Shown here piece by piece: positions 38,079 through 52,558 of a stretch of DNA of 64,000 bases. The notes beneath the pieces are model-generated. The model worked only from the letters and a program-made list of their open reading frames with translations. It ran no database searches and was not told the origin of the DNA. The DNA is taken from NCBI RefSeq assembly GCF_037975245.1, contig NC_092574.1:10185713-10249712 (forward strand), written 5' to 3'. The position numbers and the translations under genes are program-made. Numbering within the stretch: position 1 is the stretch's first letter; each line of letters opens with the position of its first letter. This stretch comes from Apostichopus japonicus (taxonomy: Eukaryota; Echinodermata; Holothuroidea; Aspidochirotida; Stichopodidae).

Positions 38079-40734
38079 TCATTCCGTAATAGGTATACAA
38101 CAAGTAGTATGTTTTTAACTGAATAGAGGTCGTAGTTCATATTGGAGCCGGTATTCCTGTGAGATCTTGAAATATTTAGACCAATGCCGAGACAGAAAAG
38201 CTTTCAGACAATGATGTGTATCCAATAAAATGTAATGCGAAAATTATAGTGAAAAACCTTGTAATGTATGTGCGAATGTTAATACTATATTCCGCTTCTT
38301 ACGCACGTATAATACAAAATCTTTCTCTGTATCTCATTCTTCAAAAATCTTACGTTTGAAAAACTGATTTCAGTGATCGGCTTTGAAGAACGTTACTCTT
38401 GCCTTATCGGATTTCTTTATTTGGAGATAAAGACATACGTCCGCTCATGGCAAGTTAGAAAAACGCCTTACTTGCCATGAAAGAAAAAGAAAAAAGGAAG
38501 CAAAAAAAAAACAAAAAAAAACAAGGGTCCAAAATGACTTCACCTTGTTGGATCAAGAGGTGCTAGATCATTCAGCACAGTGTGCGACGTTCTTTAACAC
38601 TCTCTGTCGGTGATGTCTGGATTGTCAAACTTTTGAGAATTGTTCAGTTGAAAGAAAGAGACATAGCAGGTGAATTGTCACCGTTTCCACTACCGCTTCT
38701 CAAAGGATGACTTTTCTAAACATCTCCCTATGTGAGTGAGGCCCTATAGAACCCTGGCAACATGTATATCAATCAACAACTCAATCAAAGTTCGGTTGGA
38801 CCATTTTAAAAATAATAAACGAAGTTAGGGCGCCTTTTGTAATGATAAATAGGTTGAAACATTTCCAGTGGTCATAGGTTAAACGGTTATATTCTTAAAA
38901 CGTGTCTATTGGGCTTCAAAAAGGCACATTGACTCGTTTACAAGTTTGATTTGATGTTTCATTTGGCGACTGATAAGACTAACTGTTTGGTCTACATTCA
39001 TCTCCGTGGTTGAGAAAGTGCAGGGTACCTTAATATTCAATTGATCGTGATGATACCGACGGATAAAACTGTGCTCGCGTGAACTTCAGATACCGTTTGG
39101 TTCGTATACATTTACAAACCAACGCATAGCCTTTTACTAGTATTCAGTCCAAAAAAGTTTGATTGAAAAATCGTTCTGAACAAAAATCACAAGTCGGAAA
39201 TAAATTCTTTTGTCAAAAATTCTCGGGTTGTTACAAGACGTTGCCATTTATTTCTACGAATGTTTTTTACAGACACTAAGTTGGAAATTGTAAATTCTGC
39301 TGTTGTCTTATTTAATCTATGGGCAAACATTTAGAATGAGCTGATCATTAAGTAAAGCGAAATAAACAACTATTGACAAACGCAATAAGTTACAATATAA
39401 GTAAGAAATGCTTGAAAGATCGACAAACGTTTCCATTCCTACTTTTGACAATTTCGGATAATTTACATTTGTCTTGACCTTGCAAATCACGTAAGTCATG
39501 CAAAATTAATTTTGCGACTAAGTTATGAAACTTATTCTATTGATATGGGAGAGAGGGCGCTAACGGGTTTCAGTACTGACTTTAAAACTAATGCCAAACG
39601 TTATTTACGGTACCTAAATAATACCCCCCCCCCCAATCCATTTGGGGAACCATTTGAAAATATAAAGACCATGCAATAACCTCTGTCTTATGTATACTTT
39701 CATTTATCATTTTTTTCCCTACCTTTATGTAATCATCGATTAGCCATTTTGGGGATGTAACGAATTTTATTTGACAAACCTATAGCTGTCTTTTCCAATA
39801 GTCATCTAACATCAAACAAAATGATTTGCCCTTGAGCTTACAGAGAAATAATCAATCTTATCGGTCCTTTCTATAGGAAGAGGTCATGACATTGAACGAC
39901 TTTAATGTAAATATACATTAAAAACAGCAACGTTATTTACATTCATGATGAACGTTGGCAGTGTCATTTCAGGTACAAATCTCATTTCGTTAGGTAGTAT
40001 CTTCACATCGTAAATCACTCTCGAAGAGTAAATTTGTACCATGTTTCCATGACTTCCGTCCTTTAACATAACATAAACAAGTCTAGACTTTTTTTTCTCA
40101 TCTTTTTTTGTGTGATGTGTGGATTCTGTGTATTCTACCAACTCGGAGATCGCTGGCTATCGTCTTACGTCTCCGGCACGAGGTATAATGTCACGTGACT
40201 GAGACAGTAGATCGTAAAAACATCACGCCCAAACAGAAGAAGCATTTCGGAAAGGTGACAACAATAATACATTAATTTTGTTTTAAACGATTTATAAATG
40301 AAATAAATCTATTAAACTCCAAACAAAAATGTTCAAGTTTTGTTTCTCCCTGGCGACGGCGTTCTTTGAACACTGTCTTTGGGTAAGATATTTATATACA
40401 TTTATATTTATAGATATTGATATATTCCGATGACGGTTTATCAAACTCAACCCTTTGAACCTTTAGTAACTAATGACAGGCTACTTCAGCTTCCTGTGAA
40501 TCTGCATCGCGGCCCACTCAACGTTAAAGGAAATTCCAATTCGTTTTTTTCAATTAATTAGTGTCCCAGTATGTAATGAGTAATGACAATGGAAATCATT
40601 GATGGATTTGCTTTCTACGTTCTTTATTAGTATTATTGATCAATATAATTGATCAATACTCTACTTCTGTAGTGGTATAGAATGAGGCAAGGACCAATGT
40701 TTAGCAGTTGTGTCAAATATATTACTTCCCTGAT

Positions 40735-40764
40735 GGTATGAAGTGGTATATACCACTTCATACC
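40735..40764. repeat. Perfect 30-bp palindrome
   Basis: GGTATGAAGTGGTAT is followed directly by its exact reverse complement, with no spacer. Beyond it the arms can extend by GAT/ATC if a short bulge is allowed. About 100 bp upstream (40629-40655) lies a second near-palindrome made of two TTGATCAA units. Confidence 0.95.
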
Positions 40765-43700
40765 ACCATCCAAGGGACGCTCAGTAATAATGGCTATGGA
40801 CCCCTCCTAACTGCGGCATTTCAGCATCCTTGTGTTTTACATTTGTATCTGTTCATTGTTCGAGAAGAAAATATGACAACAAAATGTTAAGAGAAAGAGC
40901 AAAAATAACAAACACTACGGACACCAAAGTTCGATTCAGAAGTTCTCTCGAGATCTCATGATCCCCCCCCCCCCCTACTCCCGAGATATTTTCTGTATTA
41001 AGCTGGTTTCCCTGTTGTCTATTTGTAACAGTTCAATGCTAACCTACGTTGCACGAACCTTATTTCCTGGGACAAGCAGGACTTCCTAATGGTGGTCGTT
41101 ATGGGAAACATTTTGTATACTATATTATGTATAGTTTAAGTGTTAACTTTGTCTCCAAACCACAAACAGCTGCAGTGGTTCAAAAGTTAAATTCCTAGTA
41201 CCTAATTGACTTGTATATCAACACATTAATGAGCATAGATATGTCGTGAAAATGATTCTTATCAACTCTAATGACTTGATAAACTATCTGTAGTGTATCA
41301 CCTCGGAATTTTATCAACTTTTAAATAAAAGAAATTCTATACGTGCAGTTATGAAGAAAGGGTTACGAAGATATGCTAGGAATGGATGTTAAGGACTTTA
41401 TAAAGAAAACGCAACTTCAGAATTGAAGTGGTGGCCTATTGCTTTATAAACCAAACATCGCAGTTTATGACATTTGACAGAAAGCGATTGTACAAAAAAA
41501 AATATAAAGAGAACTAAGATAGAATGTGTATCACAAGATGAAGTCGATATGGTACCGAAACTAGACAATTATCAGATATATCGGGCCCATCATAAACTAA
41601 CTCTTAATCTAAATTAAAAGAGTTATCATTGTAATTTAGGAAGTAAACGTGATGAGATGTGAAGTGATGAAGCGTGTATAATGAAGCGATAAGAATCATA
41701 AAAGATGTAACAGTCAATGATAATCCGACTTTCAGTTACAGTTATACAGCAAATCAATATTTGGAAGCATACTGCATATATATGGATTGAATTAAGTTCC
41801 ATTTTCTCCAAGTTATCTGTTAATACTATAAAGATTAACTTTCGACAACTTTAGATATCACATGATGATTTTGGTAAATTGGATCCAAACTACTGTTCCA
41901 AAATTGGCGTTTTTAATTGGATGTGACTTTAATTTACTTGCATGACGAAACATTCACTGATCATGGATAAAATACCACTGGACACCTGAAGTAGTCGAAT
42001 GATTATAGGTAGAACAAGACGAAAGGGACGAAAAGAAAAGAAACTTTAATCATTTAATGACGTATGTTAATCCATGGAACAACACAGTTGTTACATATGC
42101 TTATGTCAGACAATGAGTAAGGTATGTGATGCTGTAGGCCTACATATAGGCTGATAACCTAACCAAAAGAAGACAAACAAACATTGTTTATACACTCAAC
42201 TGCACACGTCTGCTATACTATACTAATGATGTTATGTACCGACTATAATCGTCACTGTGCGTAAGTGACACAGGGTTATTTTAAACATTGGATATGTATT
42301 CAGTGCCTGCTTTGATACAGAAATAAAACAAAGTCTTCTCTGAAAGGATGATTTACATAAGTATAACTTGACGGCTGCTTATAGTACTCACCAAAGTATA
42401 GGGTTATTAGGTTATACATATTGTTTGTCCAGATCATGCAAAAAGTTATCTTAGGCAGATGGTGTGATGGTGCTGTCAACATTAAATGTACGACATTAGA
42501 CAAACCTTTGCACCTAGGCATCTTATCAGATTACTATAATTATTATCTCTTAAAAACCAACAAATTGATATGTGGGTTTTCGAACTTCGTATCAATGCTT
42601 CCGTTCAAATTTGTCTTTGGAAAAGAGTACAGAGGGGCATAAAGGAAACTTGACACTTTGCAGAAAAGAATATCACATATTATGAAATGCTGTACGGATG
42701 ACTACAGCTATGCTTTTTTTTAAATATTGCGTCTAGACTATTGTAGTATATCTTTCAATGATTTAAGTTAAAGCGTATATCACTGTTATTGAAGTATAAT
42801 ATGTCAACAGATAGCTTCAATTAGCTTGAAGAGAGTCGTTGTTCTTATCTAAGATAACCCACGATTTAAAATTATAAAGGTCAGTAGGTCGATGGAGTTG
42901 TAAATTGGTAATTATATCCATCAGAGCTGTTGTTTACATAATTAACATTTACACTAACTTTTTTTCGGTTGGTATCTAATCCAGTTCACATCGAAGTTGC
43001 ATCGCTGTATCAGTGCTTATCGTTTTCTATAGCCTATACTCATGTTGACTTAACGTATTACTCATGGTTTTCCCACTTTAGAAAAGGTTAAGTTCCGATC
43101 ACAATCTATTTTCGACATCGATAATGTGGGAAGAAGGAAAGGTGAACCACTTGCGCTGTAACATATTTATGGCAACGAGTAATTTTCTTTAAAGCAATAT
43201 CATATGTCATGAAGCATTTTTGATATCGATGTAAAAGTTTTGTAGGCTATGGGGTTGTGTTATTTCAAGACCAACACAAAAGCTGTCTCTCTTTGTGAAT
43301 GTGGACCAAAATCTTCGTGTACTTCGTGTTAAATCCTGGATATTGACATTAGTTACCACTGAGGTTGATTGCTTTTATGCATTGATATCGATCTCGGCCT
43401 AAGTAATTATTGGCACACAAAACCACGTGTACAAACAGTTTGAGACGATTTATAAATAAACTGGTTTATAGTGTGGACAACGTGGTTTGTCTATACAAAA
43501 ACATGTGGTTTGTAACTTTGTATACATTTAACGACCTCGAACACTCATGCATTTACAGTAATTTCTCCCTGTTGACAAGCTTTCAACTTTCAAAGATGGA
43601 CGTTATTCTCATTAAGAAGAAAGAACTTTCCCAGTGTTGAATTTCATAAATTCGATCCATCATGGCTTCTTAAAGCTCGTTTCCTCGTTATCCACTTAAA

Positions 43701-46133
43701 TAGTGACTTCCGGTAGACTTTTGTTTGTTATGTCATTCAATAATATAAAAAAAAACAATGTGAAGTCTAGTTACGGTTTCTATAACTAATCCATTTTTCA
43801 AAATATTCAGCTTGCGAACATCGAAAATAGCCAAGTAATGTACTATGGCTAGACAATGTATGTGTCGTCCTAGCCATACATTCCCTTGCTATTTTCCGTT
43901 GTCTAAAATTCCCCCCTCAGCTTTCCACTATACATTTACTTATAGGTCTAGCTTTAAAATATGTAATTTTTCTAATATTAATGTTATTTTAACTTCATAT
44001 CAGCAACATAGCGCCCTTGGGTTACATGCATCACCTATTTGTCCTTGATAAATTTGTCACACATCGCATGATGATATATAATGTGTTTACAGTGGCATAC
44101 ACGCAACGTACATTCTATGTGATGTTTAAACTTTTACACTCATTATTTAACATCGCTCTGGAAAAAGTACGGTACGGTCCATGCTGGTAAATATAATTTC
44201 ATGTAATTTCACTATTTGTCGACTTGTCATCATCCTTTCCACTTTGTTTTGAAAATATTTGCTAAAAATGGAAAACTTGCGATGCAATTTTGAGCTTGGC
44301 TGAAATTAGCGATGTATTAGTAACGGACGCATGGTGACCTTTTTCGATTTAGAAAAGCCACTCATTCTATCAAGTTTCTCTTCAAGTTTTGTCTTCAAGA
44401 GCCTGGTAATCAATGAGTATCAATGAACAATTCTTTGAAAACCCTTCACTCATCAACGTCACGTTAACGCTGCTATAGTTATTTACTATAGCCGCGATGA
44501 TCACTTAAACCGCGCCTTCGGCCTGGTAGTACATACTTAAACCAATTACAAACTTAAAAATCTTTACAAATCTGATTAACTGACACAAAAGGTTTCATGT
44601 ATTTCAGATTTAGCATTAATTATCTTTGAAGACTTAGATATTTGAATCCAGTTATCCATATACGATTACTTGTAGGCTATGCATATAACCATACACAGGA
44701 CTGAACTGGTGATACGCGTGGGCAAGACAGACGCGTTTGCTGTTGGAATTGTCAGTGCCAATGACCGTTAATACAACACGATAGCTCCCTCACAACACTC
44801 ATCCTCCGTCTTAATCATTTCAAGGGACATTCTGTTATTATAGCTTCTATGTACGGTTCTGCCTATACATACTTCTAATTCAAACAAGCGTTCACATACC
44901 TACCGTAAGGTTTAAATTACCAGAAAACATGACGACTTTTAATAAAGTATGAATGTCCTGAAACATGTTCAATTCTCAGGCTGACTGGACTGAGATGTAC
45001 TTTCTGGTATATGTGTTGTTTCGAGTATCGAAACGTTTGTTTGTTATATGCATCCCAAGACACAGTCGAAGTGTACTAGACTTTATAGTACTTCCTCTCT
45101 TGGGTGTAGTGATCTTTGGATGTCCGCGCGTGTCAAAGTTGACATGTTACAGAAGTATGGGACTCAACCTGCAAAACTTGTTTTAGTCCATACAACCGCA
45201 CTGGATGCTTGTGTCCTACAGTATACGTCCAAATTATGCTATGTTTACGTGCGGCCATACAGCGGGGTCCCAAAATGGGTTGTCAATTTAACGAGACCTT
45301 CAGATACCAATGCAGGTGGGATATACGTTTAGGGCTGAGAGGGGGAGGGGGGGGGCAAGAATCATGACATTAGGGTAAGTTCCGATTCTACGTGAGCTTT
45401 GCATTGGATTCAAATACTCGTTGGGAATTATTAGCTTATTAGAGTCCCTCGTGGAGTTCATCTATATCGTCATCTTTACCACTGACTCTTCCACAGTAGC
45501 GGCCGGATGAGAGTGTCGTCGATAAGGTCCCTACACGTTTGACGTAATGCCGATTACGCACGTTAGCATTGATTTGTAATCTTGAACCCTCTTGTTTTTT
45601 GTGATATTTATGTAAGAGTTATTTAAGGCGTCAACAGAAGTTAGAAAGCTATGTATATATCATTCACTTTGTAGATGTGAATCAATCGGGCCTCGTTGGC
45701 AAATCACGGGTAGCTCTCACTGGCAGACGATATGCAAACAATTTCTATGACGGATATGGTGCCAGTGTGTTATCTGACAAGGTATAACATTACCAAAAGA
45801 ACGGAATCATTTGCTGATACGCTAGATGATATCTCAGACACGTGAATCCTCTTCAGATCACAAAACATACTACATCATTATTTACACTTTATCATTGTTA
45901 TATGTTCCTGGTTTGCACACTATACCCAGTATCAGCTATGTTGACATACGTTACATATTACTACGTGCCTGATTAACATGATTTGAGAAATGTCAACAGT
46001 CATGCCGAAATGGGAAATGGGTCCTAACAATCGTCCATGCATCGATACATCGCAACTGGGCTTTATCTTATTTTTGCTGACGTTTGCGAAGGAACTTTTC
46101 CCTGACTGGTTGTATGCTGTCTTCCGTATAGTG

Positions 46134-46200
46134 CAGGGGTTCCCTAACTGGGGTGCATGAACCCCCAGGGGTGCGTGAGTCCATCCCAGGGGGTTCGTGA
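46134..46200 (+). mobile_element. hAT-like transposon end (solo or truncated)
   Basis: The sequence begins CAGGGGTTCCCTAACTGGGG, followed by repeated GGGGTGCRTGA blocks. This is the typical 5' end of non-autonomous hAT elements in many animals, which start CAGGGGT and carry such GC-rich repeats. I did not find a convincing inverted partner downstream, so the element is truncated, very diverged, or longer than I could trace. The boundary given is only the recognisable end. Confidence 0.5.
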
Positions 46201-46750
46201 GACGTTTCTGAAATTCAAAAGTAGAGTACTTTTTGTTGAACTAAAATCTGATATATCATATATTTTAGTAATGTACAAAAGTCGACAGACTTTTTGTCGC
46301 ATTCCATACGCATATGTTGCCATAGTAGTACCGTACCGTGCAAGTGATAAATAACTGAATTATGAAACAGACACAGGCCGCATGACTTTGGTGAAGTTGG
46401 TGTACGCATGACAATACGTCGTGAAGATAAAGAGCTGATCTGATCTTTAAGTTTCCAAATAAATATTTGTTCATCTCTTGTTTTTTTTCCATTACAATAT
46501 TACACTATGAACTTGATCTTTTACGAAGCACTGTTATGCGTATCATAGTATAATAATGACTCAGATTGTGTCTCGAAAAGTTGGGGTTTGTGGACAACTC
46601 TGACATCCACATCAGAAGGCATGTAAGGCAAGGCGTCGTATACAGTCTAATATGTGTAGGTTAAGGTCGGTGGTCCAACTAGAGTTTCTTCAGCGATAGT
46701 TCATACTGACGCGGAGCGTTAGATATAATCCACGACGGTGATTTGCGAAA

Positions 46751-46785
46751 GGGCGGGGTGGTGGGGGTGGGGTGGGCGTGGGGTG
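46751..46785 (+). repeat. G-rich tract with quadruplex potential
   Basis: Seven or more G runs of three to five are separated by single T or C bases or TGGT. It is the strongest quadruplex pattern on the plus strand in the window. Confidence 0.8.
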
Positions 46786-49095
46786 GAAGGAGGTTTGGTT
46801 ACGCTCAGTCGGTAGAAAAAGTATTCCACTCGTTCTGGGCCTAGGACGCGTGTCCTCACGTGGGGGCGGCGAGTGTACACTCCCATTTGAACTTCACACA
46901 AAAAGTAGTTATTAACACAACCTTGCGTTTAAACCTAACCTATAGTATTACATATTCCTGCAACATGTACCATTTATAGTCTAGAATGTAATTAGCATTT
47001 TAGTTCCTATATGCATATTATACTAGCTATAACATACTGGGACGTTAACATGGGTTACTCCGGCGTCACAGCCTTAATGCATTGTTCCTGATGAAACACA
47101 CAAAATGAAAAAACCATGAATAATAATGGAAAAATCACGTCTTAGTGTATAGCTATGAATAACTGTTCGTGGTTGTTTACATGATGTGACCGCATGTCAG
47201 CTTGTTGAAGTTTTAGCCTACTCGTATATGTTTTGAATAGTATACGGTTTAGGCCATTTTTTTTCTTATCTTGGTACACGACATGATGCCCTAGGCCAGT
47301 GGTAACATCACCTCGTCTACACGCATCACAGTTTTGACTAGAAGTCACCGTACTATCAACACTTTTAACAGTTAAACCATGGTTAAACACTTTTTACGAA
47401 CTTTAAGAATTAGTTAAGACTCACACTGAGATCGGGCTATTGCAATGCGAGGAAGCTGGCGAAGGATACCCTGATAACGTCATGTTTGATCTCTTCAAAC
47501 TGTTATCCCGGTGAGAGGTTGTAGCCACAGTGGTCAAAGAGGGCACGGCGGGGGCCCATCGCGATTGCGTTTGTTATAATATATAGTATCTCTTTGCCCT
47601 GAGGTTTCAAATTGTTCCCCTTGACACGTGTATATTATTTTCACACGAAGTTGTCACCAACTTTTGGCAGATATTGACAGTGTATTGTTTCATAAAATAG
47701 TTACTGTATCAACAAAAGAAAGCAGTCGGAGGTTGTACTACGCAAGAAATGCCTAACATCCCGAGAGGCTTAGTGCGTACCGTGCCGTGAGGTTCGCAAA
47801 GGAACATTGATTGAACACAAATATGGAAAATGTAAAGATAATTTTGGTGTATTCTTTCTTATGTTTCATAGTCGAAAGGAAAGCTTTCTAAAACCCCAAA
47901 TCTGTTTTTATAATTACAAGAGCTTAATATACCTGTATAGTTATCGCTTCTGAATTTTACGAGCATCCTGATTAGGTACGCGAATACTTAACGCCACCGT
48001 GTGGGGGGAATACCCCGGTATTATACCAAATAAACAGAAGGTTTTATGCATGAGATTGGCAGACATGCATGGGCGCATGGCGACTTGTAAATCATATTTC
48101 CCATGTCACAATACACAGGGTCAAATTGAGGATGACTTCAAATCGCGCAACGATCAAACGATGTTTGTATACACGTTGAATCCTGTTGCACAATGCTCGG
48201 CATCACATGTTTTTTGAATAGGTTTCTTTCTTCTTGAGGATCAACGGTCATTGTTACAGGAAGGATTATGTTACTCAAAAATTCCAACCAGTCTGGCCAA
48301 TCTTTTGTTAACAAAAGTTGTTTTGTAATGTCGACGTTATGTGGGGTATACGGTGCACCCAATACCGTTGCACCACTGGAGGAGTATTTATCCCACCTGG
48401 GTCAGATTAACAGAGAAACGTCACATTGTATTTCGTAATTACATATTTAAAGTGACATCACCACGGAAACGGCCGAGATGAAATAAGCCGTGTAATTGGG
48501 ACTTTCAATAATAGTTAAACACAATTTTAGGACTACAGTTCGATTCCCTTTCTTCTCTTTTCAAAAGAATTTACTGGAACAACCCTCCGCCGTTAACTAA
48601 TTGCCATCTCTATATAGCCACAAGAGAGTTGGCAAATTTGCATAAAATACAAGCTCACAAAGTCAATGAACCACGACCTTGCTAGCCGAGTTTCGACGAT
48701 TTTGAGGCTCACTGGTTTATCACATGATAGCGATTGTCCTCTGCATTATAAATCAAATGTAGAACCGCTGGGTAAATTTGGCGACAGTAGTTTCTAGCCA
48801 AATTAGCAAACATCTCTAAGAAACAGAATTTACCCGCTGTGGTTGGTGCATGACTTGTGAGGATGTACCTTGTTGTCTATTTGCAAACATCCACATAATG
48901 GATCATGACGGCTTTTGCAGGTTTACCAAATGTTTTCAGAAATGATGTTGCGTAAAGATATTCAATGACGAAACTATAGACAGATGAAATATTTTATTTT
49001 TTTATATTTTATTTTTTTCCTCCTCGAGTCAATGCACACAGTTCCACGTTCCACACAGTTCACCCAAACTCAGTTAAAGTGACTTAAAATGAAAG

Positions 49096-49143
49096 ATATC
49101 AGCACCGGATTAGTGCTATATCAGCACCGGATATCAGCACCGG

Positions 49144-49234
<91 letters not shown>
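49096..49234. repeat. GATATCAGCACCGGA repeats running into a long (AT)n tract
   Basis: Three copies of ATATCAGCACCGGA lie at about 49096, 49118 and 49130. The last runs directly into about 44 TA units ending near 49230, then ACACAC. The open frame here (IYIYIY) is a repeat artefact. Confidence 0.93.
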
Positions 49235-49235
<1 letters not shown>

Positions 49236-52200
49236 AATCGTATACTTATGTCATGTCTAACTTCAACACGATGACTGCCGATATGAATTCAAGAATTATA
49301 TATTTAACGGTATATAGTTCAACTATATCCATAGTTAATTATATGTACCGCTATGGGAATAGGTTAGAAACCAGGGACTAGTAGGGGGGTGGTGGGTCTT
49401 AACTGTGACAAAATCATTCATCACCCTATACAATATGGACACTAACTATGTCCAACAGGCTCCCCAAAGAATGGTACTCATAACAGACCCCCATTGTGAG
49501 TTATTGGAGTCCATCGATGTATAGTTACGACCCTGCAGTTCGACGATCTGAAATGTAAACGTGTATACAAAACGTTATTTTTTCTGCCAAAAGTTTTATG
49601 TTTCATACAAAGATTCACATGTGGAATTTACGACCTTGTTATATAACTCATTTAAACAGATAAATAACGACATTATAATATACCTGCCATGCACCATGAC
49701 ATGTATAGTGTGACTATAATAGAAAAGTGCAGCATCCGACAAATGATAGTCAGCTTCAGTCTCCTTGTGGGTATTCCATTAACTTAATGCGTAGCAGAAT
49801 GGTCGGTGTGAACCTACCCCTACGCGGATGTGTTTAATTGCATGCAAGAAACAGTTTTAGAGCCCTCCTCGCAAATGGTGTCACGACAATGGGATCCAAA
49901 GATTCTTATCGCACATAAGATGCACACTGCCACTCTACCCTATCCCTACCACCTTAGCCCCACCCCTCCGCACGATGTTCAAAGAGTATGTAATAATGCT
50001 TTAACCGTCATCAGTTTGTGACGGTAAGCCACGGGTCCTCTCTTTGCCTTCTCTGTTGTAATCGAAACTGAATATGAAAAGCAAACTATTGATGAGATAA
50101 ATACTTTACTACGCAGAGGAAAAGAGACGGGTAAAATAACAACGGAGTGAACTGACCATTTGTAACTCTTTTTTTGTCAATTGAGAGGAAATATAACTCC
50201 ATTATCCATATCCTTGGGAATGAGTATTCTATATACCTTTGACTAAAATATGCCCATTTTTCTATCTTAAACTACATCATTGTAGGTGTTTTATGAAGAA
50301 TTTCTGAGTTAACCCATTAGAAATTGATGTATCTGTTCTCGTGTATCTGTTTTCTTAAGTAATGATAATGATGGGAAGGAATACTTATGTAATATTACTT
50401 TAATTTGGTCTATGCTCTATACATCAGAGCTCGAATCACCGTAGCCACCTAGGCATATAAGCATTTCGATTGCGTGTAAGGAAAAACACAATGTTTGCAA
50501 GTTACTCGCAACTTTTATGCCAATTTGACCTTACAATTTGAGGGGTAACATTGTATTGACCAGTGGGTGGTATTTACAGGTGTTCCAGTGTATTCATCTG
50601 TTAAATTCTCTTTAATCTACCTCGAATACCGGTGGTCAATAGCTGTGTCCACCAAATCACTAAATTCGCTATAATTCTTTTAAGTGTCTCTTCATAAAAG
50701 AGAAACATTAACGAAGAGTTATCGCTACTGTCTTCGTTAATTATAACACCTGTTTTCCCAACGAAGTACAGGAAATAGCCATGCGTACTTTCAAACGATA
50801 AACATATTTGGTGACACATGTGCCTAACTTTCATCTTGGTAACCCCTTTGCTATCAATAAATCAGTAGGAAATTTTACTATAATTGGTAATATATAGTAT
50901 GACCGCATTTGAAATAATGTCTTGTTCGTTCGAACTATATTGATTCTCGTCTGTTGTATTGTTATACGGTATTTGTACGGAACCTACGGAATTTTGATAT
51001 ACCCACACTGGACGTCAACAGACGTGTAGACGTATAACTTTCCAGCCATTGGAAGTGTGTTAGTTGGATCAGGGAGATGTTAAGAGATGGAGAAACTACG
51101 CTCCCTGCAGATTTAACCCCTCAATTCTCAATACGTAATGAATAGTTGGTTAATGGGTTTCGTATCAAAGTCGTGTCATTGACATATCTTATATCTATGC
51201 CCCTTGAAACTAAGTATGAATACCCTTACTCGACGGACGATGATGCTTTTCACTCTTTGTAATATCCTCAAACAACTCATTTCATACTGGATGTAACAGT
51301 TCCACAACGGATGTTTGATATATTGAAACAGTACACTGCTTTACACAACAAAAATCAACACTAGCCTAATGCTACCAGCCTACCACACTGTTATGTTAGG
51401 CCGAGGCCCACCCTATCCAACGTATACATTCGCCGACTGAAGACCTAACATTAACTGTGTAATAATGTGTCGGTTTAATGTTTTTGGAGGAATAAAACAA
51501 CTCAAGGCAACAGGAATATAGAGAACACCAAACCTTCAACGGTATGACGAGAATGTATAGATTATACCAGGGAGTTGTTGGAACTGATTATACTAGCTTT
51601 ACTAATACAACCGTCAAAACTTTAAAACCCCTGGGGGGTCCACTGTATAGTTTACAATCGATGTAACAATTGAATCGGAGTTGAAACACCGTCATAGTTA
51701 ACAGGAGTTATTGTAAACTAACAATAACATGAAAGAAGTTTGTTGAAATATCTATATGAAATAATTCGGCAACGACAACAATGATATAATCGCTGGCTTA
51801 TTATTCGATATATGCTATTTTAAATGATTCACCTTGTTTGGACCTATACAAAATTGAACTGTGGAAACGATGTAAAGGGTGCTGAGTAAATATTTGCGTT
51901 TCAGTTAGCATTTCACACTTCTAAGCCCCTTAAACGTGGGTTGTCCTATTTCAGTGACGAGTTAAAAATTGTATAGATAACTAAAAAATTTAACACGCTA
52001 GTGATCGCTATAAGCTGTGAACAAATATCACTTTTACGGGAAACCGTGTTTTCGTTTCACAGCTTTTAACTTCAGTGTTTTTGATGTCAGATCTCAAGAA
52101 GAAATATGGCATTTTGGTGCAGGCTCGATGAGAAAATACTTTCCCCAGTAACACCAATTATGGATCTTAGCGTCCCGTGGAGAATATTATGCCATATGAT

Positions 52201-52558
52201 GGTTGTCAGTACTAGGTCATTGCTTTCACGAAATGTCTCTTGACAGACACAAAGTGTACAATATGGTCGTTTACTGCTACCCTTTCCAACACAGTGGTTT
52301 ACATTGGGCAGTGTAAGAAATACATGCAATATTTGCTGACAGCCACGTATTAGATGCAAGCTTCAATCTGTCACCCCCATAGTAAAGCAAACAATTGTAT
52401 TTGGAAGAGCACAAATATCATATATCATCTATACAAATGATGATATTTTTCAACTGAAAAGCTGTTTATACATTTTGCACTTCAATAAAAATGTAGAGTA
52501 TTTCTCTAATATATTCAAATTAATTTACCCAGATGATTTCCTTTTTTTGTTTTTACAG

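Larger units (their letters stand above)
19351..52558. other. Gene-free interval between the transposon and the EGF-family exons
   Basis: I recognise no coding exon in this 33-kb stretch. The longest open frame (188 codons, 21614-22180) has no conserved motif and runs through low-complexity G/C-rich sequence. The interval holds repeats and fragments listed separately, several C or G homopolymer runs (for example 20851-20864, 23383-23393 and 40964-40976), a 25-base T run at 27561-27585 and a short TATCATCAG tandem near 30010-30045. Some of it may be upstream intron or promoter of the EGF-family gene, whose 5' exons I could not find. Confidence 0.55.

Noticed and set aside
40331-40384. ATG followed by a hydrophobic 18-codon stretch and GTAAGA, a possible signal-peptide exon
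   Set aside because: It ends in phase 0, which does not fit the next known exon, and the peptide is not a convincing signal sequence.
45672-45780. Possible 36-codon exon (TTTGTAG acceptor, AAG|GTATAA donor) upstream of the EGF exons
   Set aside because: Its 3' phase is 0, whereas the exon at 52559 needs a preceding exon ending with two bases of a codon. The peptide has no EGF-family features.
49089-49274. Open frame encoding a long Tyr-Ile repeat
   Set aside because: It is a direct translation of the (AT)n microsatellite.
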